A DNA stretch of 64,000 nt from Paenibacillus elgii NBRC 100335 (GCF_004000865.1 NZ_BIMB01000007.1:124001-188000); one strand, 5' to 3'. Shown: positions 44,875-53,646, counted from the stretch's first letter. Notes: a model not told the origin generated them from the letters alone. Numbers and translations are program-made.

Positions 44875-44894
44875 ATATTGGTATATACCAATAT
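44875..44894. promoter_or_regulatory. GntR-type operator upstream of the second HAD gene
   Basis: ATATTGGTATATACCAATAT, a perfect 20-bp palindrome sharing its core with the site at 43246. Likely bound by the nearby HutC-type regulator. Confidence 0.75.
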
Positions 44895-44962
44895 TATATG
44901 ACTTCCTCCGTTCCCGCAAGTCTTTTCTTCCCGGGCTTGGCGAAGAACCGATAGAGTACGTC

Positions 44963-44988
44963 AAAAAAGGCCTTCGGCGCCCGAAAGC
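44963..44988 (-). terminator. Terminator after the mhq-like operon
   Basis: Read leftwards, a short CTTTCGG/CCGAAGG stem runs into TTTTTT about 70 bases past the last gene of the operon. Confidence 0.5.
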
Positions 44989-45056
44989 AAGGTTTCTCCC
45001 TGCTTCCAGACGGCCCAAGGCCTGCTGCATCATGGCAAATCTTTTCCTTCGGCGGG

Positions 45057-45668
45057 TTACCGCCCGAAGCGTTCTCCGAACCAAGCTGCAGCCGCATCCG
45101 CTTCCATCGGCGTAAGCTGATGGCCGTACCGCTCCCAGTGAACCGTCACCGCAGCTCCCGCCCCGCTAAGCAGCCCCTCAAGCTCCTCGGTTTCTTGGGC
45201 CGAACAGATCGGATCATTCGTCCCCGCTCCGATGAAGATCGGGATACCGGACAAATCCGGGAGCTCGATGCCCCTCCGCGGAACCATGGGATGATGCAGG
45301 ATCGCGCCTTGCAGGGCGTTCCGGTAATGGAACAGCAGACTGCCTGCGATGTTGGCTCCGTTCGAATAGCCTACTGCGACGAGGCGGCTGCGGTCAAATC
45401 CGTATTGCGCGGCAGCCTGATCCAGAAACTCGTTGACTTCCTGCGTGCGGAAGACAAGATCCTTTTCGTCGAACACGCCTTCAGCGAGCCGCCGGAAGAA
45501 GCGGGGCATGCCGTTTTCCAGCACATTGCCCCGAAGGCTGAGTACGGAGGAATCCGGCGCTATACGCTTCGCCAGCGGCAGCAGGTCCCGCTCGGTTCCC
45601 CCCGTCCCGTGGAAGAGCACCAAGGTCGGCGCTTCTTCCAGGCGGCCCTTTTCAAAAATATGCTTCAT
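45057..45668 (-). CDS. Alpha/beta hydrolase, MhqD-like
   Basis: 203 aa carboxylesterase/phospholipase-type hydrolase. The oxyanion segment is LFHGTGGTERDLL, the nucleophile VGYSNGAN (Ser near 110), the acid ND in IGAGTNDPIC, and His in RYGHQLTP. This matches the B. subtilis MhqD group, induced by quinones. It overlaps the dioxygenase gene by four bases (ATGA), completing a DoxX-dioxygenase-hydrolase operon. Confidence 0.85.
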   Translation of the reverse strand: MKHIFEKGRLEEAPTLVLFHGTGGTERDLLPLAKRIAPDSSVLSLRGNVLENGMPRFFRRLAEGVFDEKDLVFRTQEVNEFLDQAAAQYGFDRSRLVAVGYSNGANIAGSLLFHYRNALQGAILHHPMVPRRGIELPDLSGIPIFIGAGTNDPICSAQETEELEGLLSGAGAAVTVHWERYGHQLTPMEADAAAAWFGERFGR

Positions 45669-46615
45669 GGGCGTTTCCCCTCCAATGCTCTCACTTGAAT
45701 CGGCAGCAGATTCGCCTCAATCGCGGCACGATGGGGCTCATACCACGCGGGCAGCATTAATTTCTCACCCAGCGTTTCGGCGGGTTCGTCACGGGCGAAG
45801 CCCGGCGGATCGGTTGCGATCTCGAAGAGAATGCCCCCGGCCTCGCGGAAATAGAGCGCGTTGAAATATTGGCGGTCGATGATCGACGTCGGGCGGTAGC
45901 CGTAGCTCTGCACTTCGCCCTGCCACTGGGCATGCTGCTCGAAATCCGCCGCGCGCCACGCGATATGATGAATAGTGCCCGCACCTTCGCTGCCCCGGCT
46001 CACAGCCGCGAGCGGGACATCGATCACGTTACCGAACTCCCCAGCGGACCGGAAGCGGGCGTACTCGCCGTCTTCCGCGACCTTCTCCAAGCCGAGCAGA
46101 TGCACCAGCGCGTCTGTCGTTTTGTTCGGATCGGTACTGAATAGAACGGCGCCCCCGAAGCCCTTGATCGCTTTGTCAGCCGGAATCCCGCCGAACGACC
46201 AGCCGCTGTTCGGGCCTTCCTCCCGCTCAACCAGCTCCAGCCGCAGCCCTTCATTATCTTCGAATTGCAGGAACGTCTCCGAGAAGCGGTTTGCTCTCGT
46301 TACGGCAATCCCGAAGCTTGCGAGACGGTCCTCCCAATACCCCAGAGCGCCTGTAGGGACGGCATACGTCGTTATGCCGACTTGACCGCCGCCGACCCGA
46401 CCTTTGCGCGAAGTCGGCCATGGGAAGAACGTTATGATCGTTCCCGGGCTTCCCGCTTCGTTGCCGAAGTACAGATGGTATACCTCGGGAGCGTCGAAGT
46501 TGATCGTTTTCTTCACCAGACGCAGCCCCAGAATACCTGCATAAAAGTCAACGTTCGCCTGCGGATCTCTTGCAAATGCCGTAATATGATGAATACCGGA
46601 TGTTTGTAATGTCAT
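45665..46615 (-). CDS. Ring-cleaving dioxygenase of the MhqO/MhqA type (glyoxalase fold)
   Basis: 316 aa with two vicinal-oxygen-chelate modules. The metal ligands are visible as GIHHITAFARDPQANVDFYAG, HHIAWRAAD and FEIATDPPGF, giving His-His-Glu. The family opens hydroquinone or catechol-type rings and protects from quinone stress. AGGAGG precedes the ATG. It sits between a DoxX gene and a hydrolase, the same functional set as the B. subtilis mhqNOP and mhqED operons. Confidence 0.9.
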   Translation of the reverse strand: MTLQTSGIHHITAFARDPQANVDFYAGILGLRLVKKTINFDAPEVYHLYFGNEAGSPGTIITFFPWPTSRKGRVGGGQVGITTYAVPTGALGYWEDRLASFGIAVTRANRFSETFLQFEDNEGLRLELVEREEGPNSGWSFGGIPADKAIKGFGGAVLFSTDPNKTTDALVHLLGLEKVAEDGEYARFRSAGEFGNVIDVPLAAVSRGSEGAGTIHHIAWRAADFEQHAQWQGEVQSYGYRPTSIIDRQYFNALYFREAGGILFEIATDPPGFARDEPAETLGEKLMLPAWYEPHRAAIEANLLPIQVRALEGKRP

Positions 46616-46678
46616 AAGAAAATCCTCCTTTAGATTTAGGTCATTTCATGACTTAGTCATTTCATGTTCTGTGCCAAA

Positions 46679-47086
46679 TTATTTAATGAGCGCATCCAGC
46701 GAATAAGCGCCGGCGCCCGTCAAAGCCACGCCGATAGCGACAACCAGCAGCACGAGTTGGTATTCGTATCCGTTGGCGGTAGACCACAGGCCGTTTGGAC
46801 CGTGCACCTTCACGATCGCGCCGACCATGGTCGCGGCAATCAGCACTGCAGCCAGCGGGGTAAGCAGACCGGCTGCAAACAGGACGCCACCGAGCAATTC
46901 CATCAGCCCGGCCAGTACCGCCATAACGACGCCCGGCTTGATGCCGACCGACTCCATCCACCCGCCGGTTCCTTTCGGACCGTAGCCACCGAACCAGCCG
47001 AACAGCTTTTGCGCCCCGTGCCCGATAAACAGCAGCCCAACCACCAACCGAACCAACAACAATCCTAATGCCAACATCATCATCAT
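46679..47086 (-). CDS. DoxX-family membrane protein (MhqP/CatD-like)
   Basis: 135 aa with four hydrophobic segments. LLLVRLVVGLLFIGHGAQKLFGWFGGYG and MELLGGVLFAAGLLTPLAAVLIAATM are the DoxX hallmarks. Members of this group accompany catechol or hydroquinone dioxygenases in thiol/quinone-stress operons. It is the first gene of the operon; the promoter region carries an AAGATA/TATCTT inverted repeat. Confidence 0.88.
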   Translation of the reverse strand: MMMMLALGLLLVRLVVGLLFIGHGAQKLFGWFGGYGPKGTGGWMESVGIKPGVVMAVLAGLMELLGGVLFAAGLLTPLAAVLIAATMVGAIVKVHGPNGLWSTANGYEYQLVLLVVAIGVALTGAGAYSLDALIK

Positions 47087-47454
47087 CCTCCATTATTTTT
47101 AATTTGTTATTCTTAATTTTAAGATATTTGGCGTATCTTCCTTAAAAATATATTGCCGCATAGCTTACGACATCTCGGCGCTACATTCACGGCTTTATTT
47201 ATTTTACGACCTTATGTCTCACAGCCAAATGCCGCATTGCTCGCGGCCTTATCCTTCCAAGCCTTCACCTTTATGCCAAGCAAGCCGCCTTGCTTCCCTA
47301 CCACACGGTCAATACTTTCCCCCATCGCTCGGTACTTTTGTTCGCTATCGTTTGTGCACCCTGAACTCCTCCTTGCGGATATCTTTAATTTAATTATCTT
47401 GATTTAAAGATAAATCATTTTACGATCCGTGTCAATAGTCAATTTAGAAAAAAA
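47087..47454. other. Intergenic region with two AT-rich inverted repeats
   Basis: This 368-bp gap holds AAGATA (47121) with TATCTT (47134), and TTATCTT (47394) with AAGATAA (47407). The arms are related (AAGATA), so both may bind one MarR/MhqR-type regulator controlling the quinone-stress operon. Open frames on either strand here look non-coding; nothing else is recognisable. Confidence 0.45.
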
Positions 47455-48129
47455 TCAGGTTCCGGACTTCGTCCTGACCGTCCCGTTCGGATGCCCTACC
47501 ACGATCAGATCCGCCATGTTGACGAACAACCCGTTCTCCACGACTCCGGGCAGCTTGTTCAGCTCCACAGTCAATTCGCCGGGATTCGGAATCGACCCAA
47601 ACCGGCAGTCGATCACGTAATTTCCGTTATCCGTCACGAAGGGAGCCCCGTCCCTCATTCGCAGAACCGGTTCGCAGCCCATTTGCCTCAGTTGCTTGCT
47701 TGTTATCTCCCAACCGAACGGCACGACTTCAACGGGAAGCGGAAACCGGCCCAATTCGGGCACGCATTTGGAATGATCAACGACGACAATGAAGCGGTCC
47801 GAAAATGACGCAATCATTTTCTCCCGCAGCAAAGCTCCTCCCCCGCCCTTGATCAGCTCATCCTTCGGACTGACCTCGTCCGCACCGTCCACGGTCAGAT
47901 CCAACGGAACTTGCAGCCGGGCAAGCGGAAGAAGAGGAATCCCCGCCTCACGCGCCAGCTTTTCGGTCTGGACGGACGTCGGCACAGCCTCGATCCGCAG
48001 CCCTTCCTTAACCAGCTCGCCGAGCCTGACGATGGTCCAATATACCGTCGATCCGGTTCCAAGGCCGATTCTCATCTCATCGCTTATGTACTCCGCCGCT
48101 TTCTCGCCGGCTGCTTTTTTTGCATCCAT
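47455..48129 (-). CDS. rpiA: Ribose-5-phosphate isomerase A
   Basis: 224 aa, pentose-phosphate pathway, interconverting ribose 5-phosphate and ribulose 5-phosphate. The signatures are IGLGTGSTVYW, the catalytic loop DGADEVSPKDELIKGGGGALLREK and VDHSKCV, all intact. The start ATG 48129 has GGGGG about nine bases upstream; ATG 48135 is too close to it. Full length. It lies between the mhq-like operon and a nitroreductase. Confidence 0.95.
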   Translation of the reverse strand: MDAKKAAGEKAAEYISDEMRIGLGTGSTVYWTIVRLGELVKEGLRIEAVPTSVQTEKLAREAGIPLLPLARLQVPLDLTVDGADEVSPKDELIKGGGGALLREKMIASFSDRFIVVVDHSKCVPELGRFPLPVEVVPFGWEITSKQLRQMGCEPVLRMRDGAPFVTDNGNYVIDCRFGSIPNPGELTVELNKLPGVVENGLFVNMADLIVVGHPNGTVRTKSGT

Positions 48130-48224
48130 ATTCATGGCCCCCGATCGTGCAGACTTTTCCCCCTGCAGCCGGTAGACCGGCAGGACCTAACCTCCTCACC
48201 GGTCCGCTGCTGCTGGTAGACTCT

Positions 48225-48824
48225 TTAAGTAAAAATTTTAACACGCTCTTCCAACGGTTTAAACTCCTTGTCGCCAGGAGGCGCCGTAGGCTTGCCGAAC
48301 GGCATCTGGGCGATAAGCTCCCACGTCTCCGGCAGGCTCCATTCCGCTCTCACCTGCTCGTCGATCAGAGGATTGTAATGCTGCAGCGATGCCCCCAAAC
48401 CTTCGTTCGCCAGCGCGGTCCAGATGACATACTGAAGCATGCCCGACGATTGCTGGGACCAGATCGGGAACCGCTCCTGATAGGTGGGGAACTTAGCTTG
48501 CAGCTCTTCGATCACGGCCATATCTTCGAAGTACAGAATGGTGCCGTAGGCGGCCCGGAACCCGTCCATGCGCTTCTGGGTCGAGGCAAACTGATCTTCC
48601 GGCACAATCGCCTTCAGCACCTGCGTCGTAATCTCCCACAGCTTATCATGATGCTTTCCGAACAAAACAACCGCCCGTGCGCTTTGCGAGTTGAAGGAGG
48701 AAGGCGTGTGCTTCACCGCTTCATAGACGATTTCCCGGATTTTATCGTCCGGAACGGTCGATTCTTTGCTTAATGTGTAGATGGTTCGCCTTTTCTCTGC
48801 CAAGGTTAGAAATTCATTTGCCAC
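48225..48824 (-). CDS. Nitroreductase-family protein (MhqN-like)
   Basis: 199 aa FMN enzyme reducing nitro compounds or quinones with NAD(P)H. Family features are LAEKRRTIYTLSK (cofactor phosphate site), HTPSSFNSQSARAVVLFG, and SSGMLQYVIWTALANEGLGASLQHYNP. The closest style is the B. subtilis MhqN/YdfN and HBN branch. The start is GTG 48824 with AGGAG ten bases upstream. Its nearness to the MhqP/O/D-like operon, separated only by rpiA, supports a shared role in electrophile defence. Confidence 0.9.
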   Translation of the reverse strand: MANEFLTLAEKRRTIYTLSKESTVPDDKIREIVYEAVKHTPSSFNSQSARAVVLFGKHHDKLWEITTQVLKAIVPEDQFASTQKRMDGFRAAYGTILYFEDMAVIEELQAKFPTYQERFPIWSQQSSGMLQYVIWTALANEGLGASLQHYNPLIDEQVRAEWSLPETWELIAQMPFGKPTAPPGDKEFKPLEERVKIFT

Positions 48825-48995
48825 TGTTCCACATCTCCTGTCGCAAATTGGGTATTAGCTTTACACCTCTTACAAGCTTCCCGAAAACCTATCGCCTTTA
48901 TTCGTTGACTTTTGTCTCAATAAGCTTCCTTAACCGTTCTGCCCCATCCGTAAACCGCACTCTACCATCTGCGGTGCCCCGCTTCCGCTGTCGTT

Positions 48996-50081
48996 CTATG
49001 CCTGATGAACCGAAAGTATGCCCTCCTGCTGTGGCGCCGCAGGTTTGCTTTCCCATACGGTGCTTGGAATCTCGCGCCGCAGCTCCGGGGCTACATCGGA
49101 CGCGAACCGTTCCATCTGCTCGCGCTGCTCCGCTTCCGTCAATCCGTCGACACTGATACTGAGCACCTGATGTCCGTAAGCTTGATGGTAATTCAGAATC
49201 TTCTCTATCACGAAGTCAGCGCTGCCGACCAGAACGGGGCCGTTCTTGATGTTATCCTCCAGATCCCGGAAGGGCGATTGGTTATGCTGGGCTGCTGCTG
49301 TGGAGATAAAAGCGTCGTAGTAAGGGCGAAAGCGTCTGACCGCCTCCTCGGAGGTGTTCGCCAAATACAAGCTGCCTGCGCCTGCACCGACGACGGCGTC
49401 CTTCGGATCGCGGCCATAATAGGCCCAGCGTTCACGGTAATGATCGATTAGCGCTTTATACTTGCCTTGGGGATGAAACGTATTGGACGAGAAGATCGGC
49501 TCGCCGTATTTTGCGGCCAATTCGGTGGAGATCGTGCTCGATGCGCTGCCGTGCCATACGGGAATAGGCTGCTGGAGAGGTCTGGGCTGTGTGGTCACGT
49601 TGTCCAGCAACGGGCGATAGCGGCCCTGCCAGGTAACGTTCTCTTCGTTCCATAATCGCTTGAGCAGAGCATACCGTTCCGATAGCGATTCCCACTGCTC
49701 CTCCTCGGTGATGCCGAAGAGCGGATAGTGCCGGGGATCGTTACCCTTGCCGATGATCAGCTCCAGCCGGCCGCCCGAGAGGTGGTCGAGCGTAGCGTAG
49801 TCCTCGGCCACACGCACCGGGTCAAGCACGCTCAGGACGGTCACGGTGGTCAATAGGCGGATTCGCGAGGTTCTGGCCGCGATAGCGCCCAGAATCACCG
49901 GCGGCGAGGAGGACAGGAACGGGGCGCCATGCCGCTCGCCCACGCCATAAGCGTCGAAGCCGAGCTCCTCCGCGAGCATCGCTTGCTTCAGCACGTTCTG
50001 AAATTTCTGCTGCGCCGTCAAAGCTTCCCCCGTCACGGCGTTGGGGAGATTCACCACAAGGCTGGACAAAACAAATTTCAT
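48996..50081 (-). CDS. LLM-class flavin-dependent oxidoreductase
   Basis: 361 aa bacterial-luciferase-fold enzyme, not of the biosynthetic MupA branch. Features are EELGFDAYGVGERHGAPFLSSSP, LLTTVTVLSVLDPVRVAEDYATLDHLSGGRLELIIGKG and PIPVWHGSASS. Such proteins use FMNH2 or F420 and often degrade alkanes, sulfonates or aromatic compounds; substrate unknown. GAAGGAGG precedes the ATG. Monocistronic. Confidence 0.88.
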   Translation of the reverse strand: MKFVLSSLVVNLPNAVTGEALTAQQKFQNVLKQAMLAEELGFDAYGVGERHGAPFLSSSPPVILGAIAARTSRIRLLTTVTVLSVLDPVRVAEDYATLDHLSGGRLELIIGKGNDPRHYPLFGITEEEQWESLSERYALLKRLWNEENVTWQGRYRPLLDNVTTQPRPLQQPIPVWHGSASSTISTELAAKYGEPIFSSNTFHPQGKYKALIDHYRERWAYYGRDPKDAVVGAGAGSLYLANTSEEAVRRFRPYYDAFISTAAAQHNQSPFRDLEDNIKNGPVLVGSADFVIEKILNYHQAYGHQVLSISVDGLTEAEQREQMERFASDVAPELRREIPSTVWESKPAAPQQEGILSVHQA

Positions 50082-50356
50082 TCACGCGGCCTCCTTCGCT
50101 GCAACGAAACCATTGATTTATGAAAATGTTACCATACGACCAGTGAACCGACAATGATTTTTTCTTACTATTCCAATTAATTTACTATGTATAAACATCA
50201 TAGCTGTACAGCGTGCCTCGGGATCTTCCATTAACGGAAAATCCTTCTCAGCTGCAAGTTGAGTGATTCGAGCAATTAGCAAGTGGGTGGGCTCCTGCAT
50301 AAGATGCCTTATCACTTATAGAAACACCGATACCCCTTCATAAGGAGTGAAGTCTA

Positions 50357-50611
50357 ATGGCATATATGCCTTCGTCCCCCCCTCCTCCATTCGTCCCAGA
50401 AGAACCTGCTACCTCTTATATTATTGACTGCGTACATCAATACACCTATGTCTGGTTATGGAACGGTGACAGCTTCTGGTTTTACCCGACTCGGGTTGAG
50501 TATGGAGAAGTTTCAGGCTATCGTTGGAATGGGCGATTCTGGTCATATTATGGAATAGATCCAAGATTGATCAGATCCGTTTCATGTCCTCCCGTTCCCA
50601 CTTTATATTAG
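50357..50611 (+). CDS. Small aromatic-rich protein of unknown function
   Basis: 84 aa. It opens with a proline run (MAYMPSSPPPPFVPEEPATS) and continues with a Trp/Tyr-rich beta region (YVWLWNGDSFWFYPTRVEYG, GYRWNGRFWSYYGIDPRLI). I recall similar short proteins with a proline head and a SFWFYP-GYRW core in Bacillales, where they are uncharacterised and possibly coat- or surface-related; the family name is not known to me. AAGGAG precedes ATG 50357 by about ten bases. It marks the start of the AT-richer tract. Confidence 0.7.
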   Translation: MAYMPSSPPPPFVPEEPATSYIIDCVHQYTYVWLWNGDSFWFYPTRVEYGEVSGYRWNGRFWSYYGIDPRLIRSVSCPPVPTLY

Positions 50612-50743
50612 AAACCATATCAAATCAGCAGCCTCGTTGTGCTAACGGGCAGGGTGAATGAATTAACATTTGAATCCATATCGTCATTTCTTCTGCCCTT
50701 AGTTCAGTGTCGTGCGGGATCTACATACATATGCATTACTGAT

Positions 50744-50881
50744 ATGCGTAACTCTTGCCGCAATCTTGTTCCACAAAAAAATCACCCAAGGCGAAACTGG
50801 TACAACATTATTTTGGTGCTGATACTTTTCATATTAATTGGAGTTGCTATTATCCTAATGATTTTCTCTTTCCGTAAATAG
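50744..50881 (+). CDS. Possible single-span membrane peptide
   Basis: 45 codons from ATG 50744 ending in a clear hydrophobic helix (NWYNIILVLILFILIGVAII) and FRK. The frame is open upstream to 50639 but without membrane or signal features. No convincing ribosome site is visible before 50744, so this is a weak call kept because of the well-formed transmembrane segment. Confidence 0.3.
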   Translation: MRNSCRNLVPQKNHPRRNWYNIILVLILFILIGVAIILMIFSFRK

Positions 50882-50957
50882 AGAAAAAAGCCTGCATCTC
50901 TGAATGCACAAAAGCCGTTTTTGTATTGTTCCAGAAAATCAATATCGCCGCTCCACA

Positions 50958-51167
50958 TTACATTTTCCCTTGGATTATCCACTTTCTTATGGTGACAACT
51001 CCCAGAATGATTACCGCTGATAGCAAAAATGAAATAATGAGGTACATAATTCTTACACCTTGGAGCTCTTCCCATTTTATAAATATGAACATAAAAAGAG
51101 CGATATCTAATAAGGTCAAAAATATTTGTGGAATAATCCAAACCAAACGTAACTTACTGTTCTTTAT
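50958..51167 (-). CDS. Small two-helix membrane protein, apparent ATA start
   Basis: 69 aa if begun at ATA 51167: (M)KNSKLRLVWIIPQIFLTLL, then two transmembrane helices (LLDIALFMFIFI and IMYLIISFLLSAVIILGVVTI) and a short basic end. AAAGGGGGG lies six bases before the ATA, ideal spacing, and a Lys/Asn-rich start is typical for such proteins. The first canonical codon is TTG 51146, which would drop seven residues and has no ribosome site. Function unknown. Confidence 0.55.
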   Translation of the reverse strand: MKNSKLRLVWIIPQIFLTLLDIALFMFIFIKWEELQGVRIMYLIISFLLSAVIILGVVTIRKWIIQGKM

Positions 51168-51327
51168 GTTGATCCCCCCTTTCGAAAATTATAATTGTGG
51201 ATCTTCGAGCATCAGTACCCTATTCATTGGCCCTTACCGCAAGGATTTCGAACAAGAGGCGTCTTTTTCGCGGAAATTTTTGTTTACAGATTATCTACTG
51301 GGATATCTAGCTCTTTACGTAATTCTT

Positions 51328-51786
51328 TTACTGTTTTTTCCCGTTTAGATAGGCTTGCTTTTCTTTTTTGAACCTTTCAATTTCTTTTTTGATCTCTTCG
51401 GCTTGTTTTAAAAACTCCGGATTTTGTTCTCTTTCCGCGCGTGCTTTCAGCTCGACTACTCCCGTGCCCATACCGAGAATGCACGAATCCAATTGCACTA
51501 AGAAATGAGCTTCATCATCCGGGTCCGTTTCTCGCCTTAATTTTTCTTTCTCGATATCGAGCTGTTTGAGTCTTTTTCCTTCTGCAACGACGGCGTCCTG
51601 TTCCTCTTTGGTTTGATTCGGCATCGCATTGAACTTTTTCTGTTTAGCAGCAAATTCAGCTTCAAGCTCCGCTAATTTTGCCAGTTTCGCGGACGGATCA
51701 ACCTTTGCGATTGCAGAAGTACCGATAACGCCGAGTGCAACTACACAGCACAAAGCAGTTGCTATTAAAGCGAATTTTTTATTCAT
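51328..51786 (-). CDS. Secreted coiled-coil protein of unknown function
   Basis: 152 aa. The signal peptide MNKKFALIATALCCVVALGV is followed by GTSAIAKVD, with cleavage near residue 28. The rest is almost wholly helical and charged (AKLAKLAELEAEFAAKQKKF, KAREREQNPEFLKQAEEIKK-type heptads), interrupted by a short segment with one Cys (LVQLDSCILGMGTGVVE). Probably an extracellular or membrane-associated coiled coil. CGGAGG precedes ATG 51786. AT-rich relative to the chromosome around it. Confidence 0.7.
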   Translation of the reverse strand: MNKKFALIATALCCVVALGVIGTSAIAKVDPSAKLAKLAELEAEFAAKQKKFNAMPNQTKEEQDAVVAEGKRLKQLDIEKEKLRRETDPDDEAHFLVQLDSCILGMGTGVVELKARAEREQNPEFLKQAEEIKKEIERFKKEKQAYLNGKKQ

Positions 51787-51955
51787 TCTGTTTTCCTCCG
51801 CTTCCACTCAAATTAACCAATCTTCCCTGAAAATATAAAACAATACTACCACAATATCCCATGCCCTTTGAATGCCATTAGGTGAAATAAAAAAATTTAA
51901 CCCTGAATGGGATATTTTCGAGTTACCGATCGTGTTGTATGTAGGAGGCGAAAAC

Positions 51956-52459
51956 ATGGAAAGCAATTCTTTAGCGCGTACGGATAAAGAATTGGCTGAA
52001 CTCTATCAACGGCATGCAGATCTAGTTTATAGGTTGTGCTATATCTATTTGAAAAACCCTGTTGATGCAGAAGACGCTGTTCAATCTGTATTTATAAAGC
52101 TCATCCAATCTCAAATGATTTTTAATGATCATGAGCATGAAAAGGCGTGGTTGACGGTAACTACCCGAAATTACTGCAAGGACATTTTAAAAAATTGGTG
52201 GAGAATCCGCCGTGTGGCTTTAGACACTTTACCGGAAGTTCCTTCTTGGAACGGTCATGAATCATCAGGGAAGGTGCTTGCCAGACTGCTTTCACTACCC
52301 GAAAAATACAAAACCGTGTTGTATCTTTACTATTTCGAGGAGTACTCGGTAAGAGAAATATCAGAGATGGTAGGACACAAGGAAAGCACGATCCAAACGC
52401 AGCTTTCCAGAGGCCGAAAACTCCTTAAAATGGACCTGGGAGGGAATTATCTTGAGTGA
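51956..52459 (+). CDS. ECF-family RNA polymerase sigma factor
   Basis: 167 aa sigma-70 family, group 4. Region 2 is LAELYQRHADLVYRLCYIYLKNPVDAEDAVQSVFIKLI, and region 4 is LSLPEKYKTVLYLYYFEEYSVREISEMVGHKESTIQTQLSRGRKLLK. The start is ATG 51956 with TAGGAGG seven bases upstream; an in-frame ATG at 51872 lacks one. It overlaps the next gene by eight bases; the pair is a sigma factor with its membrane anti-sigma. Confidence 0.95.
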   Translation: MESNSLARTDKELAELYQRHADLVYRLCYIYLKNPVDAEDAVQSVFIKLIQSQMIFNDHEHEKAWLTVTTRNYCKDILKNWWRIRRVALDTLPEVPSWNGHESSGKVLARLLSLPEKYKTVLYLYYFEEYSVREISEMVGHKESTIQTQLSRGRKLLKMDLGGNYLE

Positions 52460-53507
52460 CAAGCATATCAATCGGCTATTTGAAGCACTTACGCCACACA
52501 CGGAGCAAAAAGAAAAAATGTTTCAGAGCATTTTAATAAAGAGCCGGAATGAAAATAAAAGACGGAGAGAGCTTGCTCCCGTGAAACGTTGGAGACCTGC
52601 CATTCTGTGTGCCATACTGATTGGCTGTTTAACCTCAACTGCTTTGGCAGCGGCATATATGGGATTGGATGAAGCATTTTTAAAATTTCTGAAGCCGGTA
52701 AATCAGGAGCAGGCACAATATTTGTCAAATGGCGCTTATGTGATTAACAAGCAAGTGGAAAACGAAAATGGAACGCTTACCATTAAGCAAGCGATCGGCG
52801 ACAGTAATACGACCTATATCCTAATGGACTTTACGGCTCCGAAAGGCACGGTGTTAAATGCGGAAGGATACCGTTTTGAGTTTCCCCATCTTACCTATGA
52901 TGGGGCGGGACGTGATAAATTCTGGAGTAGTTACGAGTTCCAAGTGCTAGACGATGGCAATCCTAATGACAATAAAATTAGCTTGGTTTTGAGTATCGGG
53001 ACCGACAATTCCATAGCAGGCAAAGGCAAAATCTTTGATTTCTCAGTCGAAAATTTACAAGCAGTCAATCCGCTTACGAAAAATTTTGAAACAGTTATAC
53101 CGGGTTCTTGGGGAACAGCGCTTAAGCTGGATTTCAAGGATACTTCTCGTCTTTATCAGATGGATCAAGACATCACCCTGTATGGGTATAAGGCCGTTTT
53201 CAAAACGATCTCGATTTCGCCCATTTCAATAACTTTAAAGATTGACAGCAATTACTTGGAAGAAATCAACAATTTCACTCTCGGTTTGAGGCAAGAAGAT
53301 GGTGAAGGCGCCTATTTGGATCACTTCCCAATCACGATAAACTACAAAGACGGCACCTCAGAAACGACAAACCTTTTAACCGGTTCAACTATAAAGGATT
53401 TAATGACCGGCCAAATGACCACGACCAAATCCTTCAAAAATCTTATCAATGATAAGGAAATCGCGTCTGTCGTATTTTTCGGTAAAGAATTTCCGATTAA
53501 AGACTGA
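52452..53507 (+). CDS. DUF4179-domain membrane protein, probable anti-sigma factor
   Basis: 351 aa. About 50 cytoplasmic residues (binding the sigma factor) precede one transmembrane helix, PAILCAILIGCLTSTALAAAYMG, then a large extracellular DUF4179 domain with beta-rich sequence (KQVENENGTLTIKQAIGDSN, TYILMDFTAPKGTVL). The start is TTG 52452 inside the end of the sigma gene, which suggests translational coupling and stoichiometric synthesis. Signal unknown. Confidence 0.9.
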   Translation: MSDKHINRLFEALTPHTEQKEKMFQSILIKSRNENKRRRELAPVKRWRPAILCAILIGCLTSTALAAAYMGLDEAFLKFLKPVNQEQAQYLSNGAYVINKQVENENGTLTIKQAIGDSNTTYILMDFTAPKGTVLNAEGYRFEFPHLTYDGAGRDKFWSSYEFQVLDDGNPNDNKISLVLSIGTDNSIAGKGKIFDFSVENLQAVNPLTKNFETVIPGSWGTALKLDFKDTSRLYQMDQDITLYGYKAVFKTISISPISITLKIDSNYLEEINNFTLGLRQEDGEGAYLDHFPITINYKDGTSETTNLLTGSTIKDLMTGQMTTTKSFKNLINDKEIASVVFFGKEFPIKD

Positions 53508-53526
53508 ATCTCCGCTACATTAAAGT

Positions 53527-53589
53527 AAGCGTCAAATGCACTCATGCGTGCCTGGCTTGGCTATACGCGCTGAGGGTTATTTGACGCTT
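53527..53589. repeat. Long imperfect hairpin
   Basis: AAGCGTCAAAT (53527-53537) and ATTTGACGCTT (53579-53589) are perfect 11-bp arms. Inside, CTCA/TGAG and GCGT/ACGC continue the pairing, giving a 63-nt extended hairpin 20 bases after the anti-sigma stop. No T-run follows, so it is not a classic terminator. Confidence 0.6.
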
Positions 53590-53646
53590 CCCTATGAACC
53601 GGCCGGGGCCAAGTCGGCCGCATCCCCGATACGAAAATCACGCATA

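Noticed and set aside
47153-47407. 84-codon plus-strand frame between doxX and rpiA
   Set aside because: No ribosome site, composition unlike protein, overlaps regulatory repeats.
50118-50315. 65-codon minus-strand frame upstream of the second LLM gene
   Set aside because: No recognisable features or ribosome site; AT-rich intergenic composition.
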